From: G963676205 sp964342525
GTDB lineage: Bacteria > Campylobacterota > Campylobacteria > Campylobacterales > Arcobacteraceae
Direction of reading: 5' to 3'
Length of the DNA stretch: 64,000 nt
Assembly: GCA_964342525.1 (NCBI GenBank)
Contig: CAYFGQ010000013.1
Coordinates: 1 to 64,000, forward strand
Below the pieces are notes generated by a model, which was not told the DNA's origin, did not search any database, and saw nothing but the letters and a program-made list of their open reading frames with translations. How positions within the stretch are numbered: the stretch's first letter is position 1; every line of letters begins with the position of its first letter. The position numbers were made by a program, and so were the translations under genes. Of this stretch, positions 1-7,971 are shown in pieces.

Positions 1-549
1 AGGATACATATATGGTGTAGTAATATATGTTTTTCCACTATCCATTGGGCCTTTTACCCATTCTAGATTTTCACCATAGATACTACCTGGATTTATAGTG
101 ATTTTATCTCCAGCTTTTGCAATATATGGATTAAACTGTCCTGTTTTGTCATACCATCTTTTAGAATCTTCTGGATCACCAGCTTTAAAAAACAGCTCTT
201 TTTCTTTTATCTTAAACCAAAACCCTACAATAAATGGATTATCTTTTAAAATATCACTTGCAAAGGCTATCACTTCTTTTTCATTTAATGGATGTCCAAT
301 TTTTAATGAATTTACATATTTAAAAGCCATCACCTTTGAAATTGTGATAGATTCATCAATCTCTGCTTTGATCTTTTGAGCATTTTTTGCAGATATTTCA
401 TGTAGATAAGCTTTTGCTTGAGTTTCTGAAGTCTCAGAAGAATACATAGTTACAAAGAAAATTGTAATACCAAATACAAGAATAACTGTACTTAAAACCT
501 GAAGAAGCAACTTATTCCCAAAACTTGCTTTATTTGATTTATTTAACAT
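1..549 (-). CDS. Methyl-accepting chemotaxis protein, N-terminal part (cut by window edge)
   Basis: Only the first 183 residues lie in the window; the frame stays open to base 1. A short basic N-terminus is followed by one membrane helix (about residues 13-35) and then a periplasmic region. That region ends in WVKGPMDSGKTYITTPYMYP-like sequence, typical of dCache-type ligand-binding domains. This layout is that of a transmembrane chemoreceptor or, less likely, a dCache-containing sensor kinase or cyclase; the deciding cytoplasmic domain is outside the window. The start is supported by an AAGGGGG ribosome site just upstream and a possible TATAAT -10 box on the minus strand at 595-590. Confidence 0.75.
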   Translation of the reverse strand, partial: MLNKSNKASFGNKLLLQVLSTVILVFGITIFFVTMYSSETSETQAKAYLHEISAKNAQKIKAEIDESITISKVMAFKYVNSLKIGHPLNEKEVIAFASDILKDNPFIVGFWFKIKEKELFFKAGDPEDSKRWYDKTGQFNPYIAKAGDKITINPGSIYGENLEWVKGPMDSGKTYITTPYMYP

Positions 550-680
550 AACATCCCCCTTATGTTCACAATTAGAATGTATATAATCTATTATATAAAT
601 AGTAACATAAAAGTGTCAGAAATGAGTCGGAAAAATTACAATTTGATTACAAAGTTTGAAAATTTATTATTATTTACACA

Positions 681-699
681 GCTGTCAGAGATTGACAGC
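681..699 (-). terminator. Hairpin between the DUF5718-like gene and the receptor gene
   Basis: GCTGTCA (681-687) and TGACAGC (693-699) form a perfect 7-bp stem with a 5-base loop, directly after the stop codon of the gene at 706-1545. No T run follows on the minus strand, so it is at best a weak terminator or an mRNA 3'-end structure. Confidence 0.35.
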
Positions 700-705
700 C
701 ATATA

Positions 706-1545
706 TTATTCTACAATTTGATGAAGTTTTGAGCAGTGTTCAAGGTGTACACCCATTCCACACATATCTTGTTCAATATCCCAAAATGAATGAACATGTG
801 CATTATAGATATAGATAAAAATCTCATCCCCTTTTTCTAAGAAATGTTTTTTACCAAACTCTGCATATGCAGTTGCCCCAGCAGCTATTAAAAGCCCTTT
901 TGATTTTTCTATATCTTTTAAAAATGGAGTTAGCTCTTCTAATGGTCCACAATCCTCTTGATTGTTGAACTTTTCAACCATCCATGTTCTTAACTGCTCA
1001 AAAAAATAAGAGTATGAGTTTACAGCACTTGTAGTACCATAATCATGTACAATACCATCTCTTTTTACAAATGAGCTAATATGATAATTATTAAGTATCC
1101 CATCTTTTGTGAAGTTATCTATCTCAATAAACTCATTTGAAATACCCTTAGTACTTTTACCCCAATTTTTTTTCGTACTAAGTTTTTTACCATTTTGAAT
1201 TCTGTCTGATGTATCATTAAAAGCTGTAAACATTTTTGGAATAATATCTATCATCTTCCCATCTTCATATACAAAATCACATACCATACCAAGCTCTGCT
1301 TCAACTTGCATATGTTCTAAACCAGCATGGTTAATAGTATCATCACAAATTGGAAACTCAGCCAAAAAGCTATCGTGTCCTGGTATATAAAAAGGGAAAA
1401 GCCCCTTAGGTGCATCTTTTGCCGATGATACCTGAGCAAATTCATCACCCTCTCCAGCTTCATCTAAGTGGTTTGCAAAGTTTCCTGCAACACCAAAACC
1501 TAAATAATCCTTTAAAAACTCTGGTGTATATAAATGTTTTTTCAT
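706..1545 (-). CDS. Uncharacterised protein, DUF5718-like
   Basis: A 279-residue soluble protein without signal peptide or membrane segment. I believe it matches the DUF5718 family seen in Campylobacterota, but this is from memory and unchecked. The region PGHDSFLAEFPICDD...VEAELGMVCDF recalls the acidic metal-binding pattern of fumarylacetoacetate-hydrolase-fold enzymes, so an FAH-like fold is possible. The C-terminus is Cys/His-rich (MCGMGVHLEHCSKLHQ). It is monocistronic: a 37-residue ORF and a terminator separate it from the lyase operon upstream, and a hairpin follows it. The start has an AGGAAAA ribosome site. No function can be assigned. Confidence 0.85.
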   Translation of the reverse strand: MKKHLYTPEFLKDYLGFGVAGNFANHLDEAGEGDEFAQVSSAKDAPKGLFPFYIPGHDSFLAEFPICDDTINHAGLEHMQVEAELGMVCDFVYEDGKMIDIIPKMFTAFNDTSDRIQNGKKLSTKKNWGKSTKGISNEFIEIDNFTKDGILNNYHISSFVKRDGIVHDYGTTSAVNSYSYFFEQLRTWMVEKFNNQEDCGPLEELTPFLKDIEKSKGLLIAAGATAYAEFGKKHFLEKGDEIFIYIYNAHVHSFWDIEQDMCGMGVHLEHCSKLHQIVE

Positions 1546-1692
1546 AATTTTTTCCTAATTAAAATATTTTTCTTTTTTATACAAATAGTATATAAATAAT
1601 ATAAGTGCTTTTTAGCACAACAATTGTTGACAATAAGTTTTTTAAAAGTGATTGTTTATAAGTGATTATCTAAAGATGAAAGGATATTATCG

Positions 1693-1718
1693 GGGGAAAA
1701 ACAAGGGCTTAAAGCCCT
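1693..1718 (-). terminator. Rho-independent terminator of the CoA-lyase operon
   Basis: On the minus strand the stem AGGGCTT/AAGCCCT (1704-1718) is followed at once by TGTTTTTCCCCC. It begins only a few bases after the stop codon of the 37-residue ORF (1724-1837), so it marks the 3' end of the whole operon starting at 7646. The plus-strand side has no T run, so it works in one direction. Confidence 0.75.
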
Positions 1719-1723
1719 ATGTT

Positions 1724-1837
1724 CTATGTATTAATACTTCCTTTTTCATGGATAGATTCACTACAATCATAGACGACCACACAGACACTATCAGTGAGTA
1801 GTGAGAGGACGAGCTGTTTTGCAAAAACCTTATCCAT
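1724..1837 (-). CDS. Small 37-residue protein at the end of the CoA-lyase operon
   Basis: A 37-codon open frame starts at ATG 1837 and stops at TAG 1724. An AGGAGA ribosome site lies 5 bases upstream. It begins 40 bases after the lyase stop codon in the same direction and ends just before a Rho-independent terminator. The product starts MDKVFAKQLVLSLLTDSVCV and continues with a second Cys near residue 25. The middle is hydrophobic (LVLSLL, VCVVVY) but broken by acidic residues, so it is not a clear membrane helix. Base composition is less AT-rich than in most gaps here. I do not recognise it. The case for a real gene rests on its position, ribosome site and terminator. It could also be a 3' UTR-derived small RNA that carries an ORF. 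Confidence 0.55.
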   Translation of the reverse strand: MDKVFAKQLVLSLLTDSVCVVVYDCSESIHEKGSINT

Positions 1838-1877
1838 AAATTTTCTCCTAGTATTAATTCGCTCTAAATTCTACTTA

Positions 1878-2861
1878 TTAAGCAAAAAATCTTGTGTTTA
1901 CTTCGTCCATTAGTTTAGCACCAGAGAAGTGTGCTCTTTGTACTAATTCCCAGAAGTATCTATAAGTAGCTCTATCGTGTAACTCACCATCGTATTGGAT
2001 TGGTCCCCACTCAGCATCTTGTGCTAATAATAAAATGTTTTGTGCAGCTTCAAGCTCTGTGAAGTCTGGTTTCATAGCATCAACGATTGCTTGTACTTGT
2101 GTTGGGTAAATTGACCACATTCTCATAAATCCAAACTCGTTTCTTGCTCTCTCAGCATCTTTATATGTTTGGTATGGGTTTTTAAGATCAAGTGTTACGT
2201 TGTGCGCTGGGATAACATGATTTTGGATAGCAGCTTGAGCAACTTTTGCTTTAGCAGCACCAATTAATCTGTGATCAAATTGACCTGGAGATCTCATATT
2301 GATCGCTGGGATAGCACCTTGGTAACCAGATACAAAGTCCATTAGACCAAAATCTAAAACTTGTAGCCATGGTAATGTAGCAGTTTTCTCTACATCTTGT
2401 AATGCACCATGAGTTTCAATTAAGATGTGAATTGGAATCTCTCTTGTGATACCAGCTTCTTTAGCAACTTTTTGAATATACTCAATTTGCATTTTTGCAT
2501 CTTCGTAACAAGTTGATTTTGGTAATGTGATATAAGCAAGTTTTTCACCAGCACCTGGTACTAGAATATCAACATCTTGTCTCCAATCTGGGTGCGAAGC
2601 ATCGTGGATTCTTGTTCCAGCCATTGCATATGGGTTAGCATCAGAGTTAACAACTCTTACGATCATCTCAGCGTGCTCAACCTCTTTACCAGTCTCAGCT
2701 CCATCTTCACAATCACAAGTGATATCAAAAACAGGTCCAAGTTTTTCTTGCATTTGGAAACCTTTAAGGATTAGCTTTTCGCTACCTGCAAAGTGTTCAC
2801 AAGTTGGGATAATTGGTAAAGATTTACCAGATTCAAATAGTGCTTCATTTGGATGTGTCAT
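1878..2861 (-). CDS. Malyl-CoA/citramalyl-CoA lyase-like enzyme (HpcH/CitE superfamily)
   Basis: A 327-residue TIM-barrel lyase of the CitE/HpcH type, which splits a beta-hydroxyacyl-CoA such as malyl-, methylmalyl- or citramalyl-CoA into an acyl-CoA and a 2-oxoacid. The family's metal and substrate residues are visible: DCEDG near residue 50, Glu in ILIETHGAL near 149, and Asp in FGLMDFVSG near 173. The length is normal for malyl-CoA lyases. It follows the hydratase-like gene by 62 bases in an operon with two more CitE-type modules. Hydratase and lyase together suggest mesaconyl-CoA to methylmalyl- or citramalyl-CoA and on to cleavage products. The exact substrate cannot be read from sequence. 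Confidence 0.85.
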   Translation of the reverse strand: MTHPNEALFESGKSLPIIPTCEHFAGSEKLILKGFQMQEKLGPVFDITCDCEDGAETGKEVEHAEMIVRVVNSDANPYAMAGTRIHDASHPDWRQDVDILVPGAGEKLAYITLPKSTCYEDAKMQIEYIQKVAKEAGITREIPIHILIETHGALQDVEKTATLPWLQVLDFGLMDFVSGYQGAIPAINMRSPGQFDHRLIGAAKAKVAQAAIQNHVIPAHNVTLDLKNPYQTYKDAERARNEFGFMRMWSIYPTQVQAIVDAMKPDFTELEAAQNILLLAQDAEWGPIQYDGELHDRATYRYFWELVQRAHFSGAKLMDEVNTRFFA

Positions 2862-2923
2862 TATTATTTCCTTTATTTAAATTTTGTTTTTTCTTTTATC
2901 AGCAGAGCAAAAAATTGCTCTTA

Positions 2924-3976
2924 CTATTTCTTCTTTGGGATTACAACTGTGTAATCTAAATCTAAAACAACGTTTGGTAAATATTTACCATCTTCACCCT
3001 TAGGTGATTCAACGTCTACTGCCTTCATATTTTTAAGACCTACAGTTCTAAGTCTTAATAGTCCAATGTCATCTCTATTTGCTACATCTATCTTCTCTAC
3101 TATTTCAGTATAAGCATAGATTGTATCCCCTGCAAATGTTGGATTAGCATGAGCTCCAGCATTTATAGAATATAACCATTGTGCATTTTGTAATCCATTG
3201 AATGAATTACTTCTTGCTATTGAGATTACATGTCCCCCATACATTAATCTCTCACCCATTGGTCCAGCTTTCATCATAAAGTCATCAAAATGCACTTTTG
3301 CATTGTTTTGATAAAGCTTAGTAGCCAATGTGTGGTCACTATCATCAATAGTGATACCTTCTGGATGATTAAGTCTTTCCCCTACTTCATAATCATCAAA
3401 GAAGTAAACACCACCAGTAGCATCTGTATCGATGTTCCCCTGTACTGGAATGTTTATATTTTCGCTTACTTCTAAAGTTTTAGCGAATGTTGGAACATCA
3501 TTAGTTCCAAGCTTAGTTGTTTTATCTTTTTTGTGTACCATAACCCATCTTTTTAGGTTAAGTACTTCTTTTTCATCTTGGTTATATCCGATAGAGTGAA
3601 CATATACAACTCCACTCTTACCGTTTGAGTTTTCTTTTAGACCGATTACTTCAGTCTCAAGCCTAACTGTATCCCCCACAAATACAGGATTAGGGAAAGA
3701 AACCTCTGCATAACCAAGGTTTGCAATTGCGTTTAGAGATATATCTTGAACTGATTTACCAAATGTTAGGTGAAACATTAATAGATCATCAAGTGGTTTT
3801 TTCTCATAACCCATCTCTTGTGCTAATAGATCAGATGAGTGTAGAGCAAATCTACTTCCAGTCAAGGCGATGTAAAAAGATACATCACCATCTGTAATTG
3901 TTCTTGGAAGTGGATGTTTTATTTTTTGTCCGATTGTGAAATCTTCGAAAAAGTTTCCTAAATTAATTTTAGACAT
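2924..3976 (-). CDS. MaoC-family double-hotdog dehydratase, mesaconyl-CoA hydratase-like
   Basis: A 350-residue protein made of two hotdog domains: residues about 5-160 with GNFFEDFTIGQKIKHPLPRT, and about 190-345 with FDDYEVGERLNHPEGITIDD. This two-domain MaoC build and length match mesaconyl-CoA (2-methylfumaryl-CoA) hydratases of the ethylmalonyl-CoA and 3-hydroxypropionate routes, which interconvert mesaconyl-CoA and a 3-methylmalyl-CoA. Its place between a CoA ligase/CitE fusion (10 bases upstream) and a malyl-CoA lyase-like enzyme fits that reaction. The symbol mch would apply if the substrate is confirmed; a related 2-enoyl-CoA substrate is possible. Confidence 0.82.
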   Translation of the reverse strand: MSKINLGNFFEDFTIGQKIKHPLPRTITDGDVSFYIALTGSRFALHSSDLLAQEMGYEKKPLDDLLMFHLTFGKSVQDISLNAIANLGYAEVSFPNPVFVGDTVRLETEVIGLKENSNGKSGVVYVHSIGYNQDEKEVLNLKRWVMVHKKDKTTKLGTNDVPTFAKTLEVSENINIPVQGNIDTDATGGVYFFDDYEVGERLNHPEGITIDDSDHTLATKLYQNNAKVHFDDFMMKAGPMGERLMYGGHVISIARSNSFNGLQNAQWLYSINAGAHANPTFAGDTIYAYTEIVEKIDVANRDDIGLLRLRTVGLKNMKAVDVESPKGEDGKYLPNVVLDLDYTVVIPKKK

Positions 3977-3986
3977 TTATCTTTCC

Positions 3987-6500
3987 TTACTTACCAAATA
4001 GGTTTTGACCTAATGATTTATATTTTTCATATAACGAAATCATTTTCTTCGCCCAAAGGATTCTATATCTATCGATTAGTTTTCCGTTGTATTGAATAAC
4101 CTCTTTACCATCTTTTTCAGCTTCTTCGTATAGAGAGATCATCTCTTCATACTCTTGAACCTCTTTTTGTTTTGGTGTAAAGATATCATTGATATACTCT
4201 ACTTGGATTGGGTGGATAAGTGCCTTACCATCAAATCCGATATTAAATGCATCTTTTGTTGAATCTTCACAAGCAAACTCATCATGTACATCATAGTGTG
4301 GTCCATCAATTACTGTCTTACCATATGCTTTAGCAGATAAGGCAATTCTTGCTAGGTAGTTAAACATAGCTTTTGAACCTTTTTTGATATCAATTTGAAG
4401 TCTATTTGCAAGATTGTTTGATCCTACAACGATAACTTCAGTTCTTTTTGATGTTGCACAAATATCTGGTGAATTTAAGATAGCTAATGGTGTCTCTATC
4501 ATAACCATCATAGCTACTTCAGGAAATTGCTCCATCGCTTTCTCAGCTTCAAGTACTTGCTCTTTTGTCTCAATCATAGAGAAAAGAACCGCATCTACTT
4601 CAATCTCTTTTATAAATTCCATATCTTTAGCAAATTCTTCAGTTCCAACTGGATTTACTCTAATAACTCTCTCAGATGCTCCAAATGTTGGACTCTCAGC
4701 ATATACTTCTTTTAAGGTTTCTCTTGCAGTCTCTTTTTGCTCTGCTAAGATAGCTTCAATATCAAATACAACCGAATCAGCTAATACAGATCTTGATCTC
4801 TCAACATACTTTTTATTGTATCCTGGAACAAATAACATAGATCTTCTTGCTTTATACTCAACAATCTCTTCACCAGATTCTCTTGAATGGTATTGATCAT
4901 GTAAGTTTTTAACAAGTTGTTTTCTAAGAACTTTACCATTTTTAGTTCTTGGGTAATCAGCCATTCCAAAGATAAACTTAGGAGCTTTATATTTAGCTAA
5001 ATTATCTTGAGCAAATTTTAAAATCTCTGCTTCTTTTTCTTCACTTAGAGCTTCATATCCAATTACAGCGATTGCTACAAGTGTTTTACCTTTATCTATA
5101 TCTAGTCCAAAAGCAACACAATCAGCTACATCATTATGAGTTTTTACAACTCTTTCGATCTCATGTGGAGATACTCTGAATCCCATAGTATTGATGATAT
5201 CATCTTTTCTACCGATAAACCAGATATAACCATCGCTATCTCTTTTTGCATAGTCACCAGTAAAGAAGTAACCATCATGTCTAGCTTTAGCTGTCTCTTC
5301 CTCTAGTTGCCAATACTCTAAGAATAGTCCTGGATCATCTTCACCGATACAAATCATACCCTCTTCTTCTAATCCAACCTCTTCTAAAGTTTCAGGATTT
5401 AAAAGCTTAACAGTGTGTCCTGGTTGAACAAATCCAGCAGACCCTGGTCTAATTGGGTTGTTCTTAGAGTGTGAAATATAGTATGAACACTCAGACATTC
5501 CAATAGCTTCAAAGATATCTTGTTTAAATCTATCTCTCCATAATCCAATCATCTCATCAGATAAATGTTCACCAGCAGACATACAATATCTTAATGAAGG
5601 ACAATCTTCAATTGTAAATTCTGTCTTTTGAACAATCTGTCTGTAGATTGTAGGTACACCAATGAAGATAGTACAGTTATGCTTCTTAATTAGATCCACC
5701 CATGTTCCAGCGTCATTTCCACCCTCATAAGCGATTACTGTGTGACCATTGTATAATGGATCCATAAGTGCTGATCCAAGTACATATGTCCAGTTAAATT
5801 TACCAGAGTGCATGATTCTATCATTCTCTTGGAAATCAAACCAATACTCTGTAGCAGGTGTTCTACCTACAAGTGATCTATGTGAGTGAAGTACACCTTT
5901 TGGATAACCAGTTGTTCCTGATGTATATACAAGGTATGCTGGCTCACCAGACTTTGACTTATAGTGGTTTGGTGTAGTATCTGTATCTCTTAAAATATCA
6001 TTTAAAGCATATACATTGATACCTTTTGGCTTCTCAAATCCCTCTACAGAATCACAAGCTGCTACGATAATTGTTTTTAAGTTATCTACATTTTCTAAAT
6101 ATGGAACTAGGTTCTCATACATAGTTGCAGACATTACAATTGCAGATGCTTGAGAATCTTCTGCAAGATACTTAACTTCTGATCCACTTAAAAGTGTTGA
6201 AGTTGGTACTGCAATAATACCCGCTTTGATCGCACCAAAAAATGAAATAGGATAAGCTAATGAGTTTTTTAAACAAACTAGTACTCTATCTCTTGCACCA
6301 ATCCCAATACTTCCTAGAAAGTTTGCAACTTGGTCAGACTTTGTTGCTAAATCTTTATAAGTAATCTCATCAGTCCCTAGCTTATCATCTTCGATGATCA
6401 TAGCTGTACTGTTTTCTTTTGCAGTTCCAACATGAGCACTTGTACAAGCAACTCCAATGTTTAAGAATTCTGGGATTTCAATTTCAATTGTTGAACTCAT
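3987..6500 (-). CDS. AMP-forming acyl-CoA ligase fused to a degenerate CitE-like domain
   Basis: An 837-residue two-part protein. Residues 1-535 form an acyl-CoA synthetase of the benzoate-CoA ligase type, with the P-loop TSGTTGYPKG (193-202), YFFTGD (411-416), and the catalytic Lys in KNGK near 523. Residues 552-837 are a CitE/HpcH barrel starting RRSMLFVPG. This barrel is unusual. The DLEDA motif is shortened to DIE-AIL (580-585), losing an acidic residue. The metal-binding Asp of the G-x-N-D-L motif is Asn696 (GSNNL). Glu669 in MIET remains. The ligase half looks active; the lyase half may be structural or altered in function. The gene lies 12 bases from the upstream lyase and 10 from the downstream hydratase, so translation is probably coupled. 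The acid activated is unknown. Confidence 0.88.
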   Translation of the reverse strand: MSSTIEIEIPEFLNIGVACTSAHVGTAKENSTAMIIEDDKLGTDEITYKDLATKSDQVANFLGSIGIGARDRVLVCLKNSLAYPISFFGAIKAGIIAVPTSTLLSGSEVKYLAEDSQASAIVMSATMYENLVPYLENVDNLKTIIVAACDSVEGFEKPKGINVYALNDILRDTDTTPNHYKSKSGEPAYLVYTSGTTGYPKGVLHSHRSLVGRTPATEYWFDFQENDRIMHSGKFNWTYVLGSALMDPLYNGHTVIAYEGGNDAGTWVDLIKKHNCTIFIGVPTIYRQIVQKTEFTIEDCPSLRYCMSAGEHLSDEMIGLWRDRFKQDIFEAIGMSECSYYISHSKNNPIRPGSAGFVQPGHTVKLLNPETLEEVGLEEEGMICIGEDDPGLFLEYWQLEEETAKARHDGYFFTGDYAKRDSDGYIWFIGRKDDIINTMGFRVSPHEIERVVKTHNDVADCVAFGLDIDKGKTLVAIAVIGYEALSEEKEAEILKFAQDNLAKYKAPKFIFGMADYPRTKNGKVLRKQLVKNLHDQYHSRESGEEIVEYKARRSMLFVPGYNKKYVERSRSVLADSVVFDIEAILAEQKETARETLKEVYAESPTFGASERVIRVNPVGTEEFAKDMEFIKEIEVDAVLFSMIETKEQVLEAEKAMEQFPEVAMMVMIETPLAILNSPDICATSKRTEVIVVGSNNLANRLQIDIKKGSKAMFNYLARIALSAKAYGKTVIDGPHYDVHDEFACEDSTKDAFNIGFDGKALIHPIQVEYINDIFTPKQKEVQEYEEMISLYEEAEKDGKEVIQYNGKLIDRYRILWAKKMISLYEKYKSLGQNLFGK

Positions 6501-6512
6501 CTTTTCTCCTTA

Positions 6513-7646
6513 CTATATACGACCAAATGGCCAGTTCTCTTTAAATGTATGAAGTGGCATTTTGTTTAGTACTTTTAGTGCAAACGCTTGCTCTTCTTTA
6601 CCTAAATTCTTAAGTGCATATGCTCTTAAAATATTTTGTAATGATTTACCAAACATTGGTGGATCTAACATCTCACCCTCATATCTAATTGCACCAGATA
6701 ATAATGCATCAGTTTCAATTGCTGCTTTTAAGATATCAATATCTCTTGCAATCTCATTTGGTGATGGTGTAAATGCAACCTTACATACATTGATGTGATT
6801 TGGTGTAATTACCTGCTTACCTGTAAGACCCATTGCTGTTTCTCTCTTAGCATGAGCATATACATGTCTAGAAGCATCATCACCATGTAAATCTAACCAT
6901 CTTCTAATATCTTTTTTCTCTACACATGAATCAGGTAATGAATTTGGTGTAAGTAATACTTCAACCCCACCAATAACACCTTTACCATTTACTCTTGCTT
7001 CCATAGTAAGAATATTAAAGAATGTCTCTAATTCATCTATCCACCCCTCTGGAGTAATTTTATACGCCATAGCTTTAGAGAAATCGTGGATACCAAATAC
7101 TAAGTGATTTACTGTTGAAAACTGCATTAATCTATCAGCAATCTTTAGTGACTTTGGATGCTCTATAATTGGTTGAATCTCTAAATCTGCTCCAATTGAA
7201 ACTAACCATGAAGATAAGTCTCTAATCTCAGCTGATCCATAAACCTCACCTGCTTTTGCTAAAACGATCGCATCAACATATTGATGAACTTGTCTTAACA
7301 TTTTTAAATCTTCTTCATACTCTTCAGTTCTGAATGGATTTATTCTAAGAGCAATTTGAAAGTCTCTCTCTGGAAACTTTGGTAACTCTTGGATTAAAAG
7401 TTCTCTTGACATAGCTTTTTGTCTACAACCATCTTCTAAGTCAAAAAGTACTGTGTGTGCTTTTGTCTTATAAGCATGTTTTTGAAGTCTAAGCTTAGCT
7501 TGATCCATACTTTCATATGTTCCATCTAATGGATTGAACTTAATTGGTGGGTAATAAATTTGAATCCCTGGCCAATGTCCACCAAGTACTGGTGTCAAAT
7601 CATCGTTTTCTGTTAACGTTGATAAATCTGTAATTATTGATGACAT
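6513..7646 (-). CDS. CitE/HpcH-type CoA-ester lyase, first gene of operon
   Basis: A 377-residue HpcH/HpaI-CitE superfamily enzyme with intact acidic motifs: DLEDG near residue 71, Glu in IQPIIEHPKSL near 161, and Asp in LVFGIHDFSKA near 188. It is larger than ordinary CitE (about 290) and belongs to the longer branch that also holds malate synthase-like and citramalyl/malyl-CoA lyases. It opens the operon, read away from the divergent IclR gene. AAAAGG lies at good spacing before ATG 7646. Together with the downstream genes it gives three CitE modules in one transcript, two of which keep the catalytic acids. Substrate unknown. Confidence 0.85.
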   Translation of the reverse strand: MSSIITDLSTLTENDDLTPVLGGHWPGIQIYYPPIKFNPLDGTYESMDQAKLRLQKHAYKTKAHTVLFDLEDGCRQKAMSRELLIQELPKFPERDFQIALRINPFRTEEYEEDLKMLRQVHQYVDAIVLAKAGEVYGSAEIRDLSSWLVSIGADLEIQPIIEHPKSLKIADRLMQFSTVNHLVFGIHDFSKAMAYKITPEGWIDELETFFNILTMEARVNGKGVIGGVEVLLTPNSLPDSCVEKKDIRRWLDLHGDDASRHVYAHAKRETAMGLTGKQVITPNHINVCKVAFTPSPNEIARDIDILKAAIETDALLSGAIRYEGEMLDPPMFGKSLQNILRAYALKNLGKEEQAFALKVLNKMPLHTFKENWPFGRI

Positions 7647-7971
7647 TTTTTTACCTTTTCTTTTTTAATTTTCTTCAAAACTAAGGTGGATCCTCACCGA
7701 AAATTTCTATAGATTTAAATGGGTATTTTAAATCAGATAGGGAATTTAAACATAGGTTTTTTTAAAGTTTTCCGAGGTTTTTTGACCTAATTTTTTTTTT
7801 AAGTTTAGATTTATAATCTCTGTATGAACGATTTTTTCGGAGTTGAATCAAGTTTTAAAACTTTTTGTTTTATAATATGAAACTCAAATTTCATTTTATT
7901 TCATATAGTGAAATTTTATTTTTCAAATTTCTCACAAAATTTTGAAAAAAATTTTTTTATTTGGAGTTTTT
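7647..7971. promoter_or_regulatory. Divergent control region between the CoA-lyase operon and the IclR gene
   Basis: This 325-base gap must hold both promoters. On the iclR side a TATAAT lies at 7871-7876. The ATTTAAA motif recurs nearer the lyase operon (7713-7720, 7725-7733 and 7743-7750) with spacings of about 12-18 bases. Very AT-rich and with long T runs. I find no coding potential. Confidence 0.6.
7878..7914. promoter_or_regulatory. Putative IclR-family operator with paired inverted repeats
   Basis: Two inverted repeats lie side by side: TGAAA-6 bases-TTTCA (7878-7893) and ATTTCA-TATAG-TGAAAT (7898-7914). IclR-family proteins usually bind palindromes of about 15 bp next to their own gene and a divergent target operon, which is the arrangement here. 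The first repeat overlaps the TATAAT-like box, which suggests autoregulation. No binding evidence exists. Confidence 0.45.

Noticed and set aside
98..379. Plus-strand open frame of 93 codons near the window start
   Set aside because: It is antisense to the chemoreceptor frame, which has a ribosome site, membrane helix and dCache-like sequence.
4414..4896. 160-codon open frame antisense to the ligase-CitE fusion
   Set aside because: The fusion's codons and domain motifs explain the sequence; long antisense frames arise from A/T-biased codon use.
7942..7971. Upstream TTG start for the IclR regulator
   Set aside because: No ribosome site there; GGAG sits 5 bases before TTG 7972, and the extra residues are Phe-rich and unlike the family.
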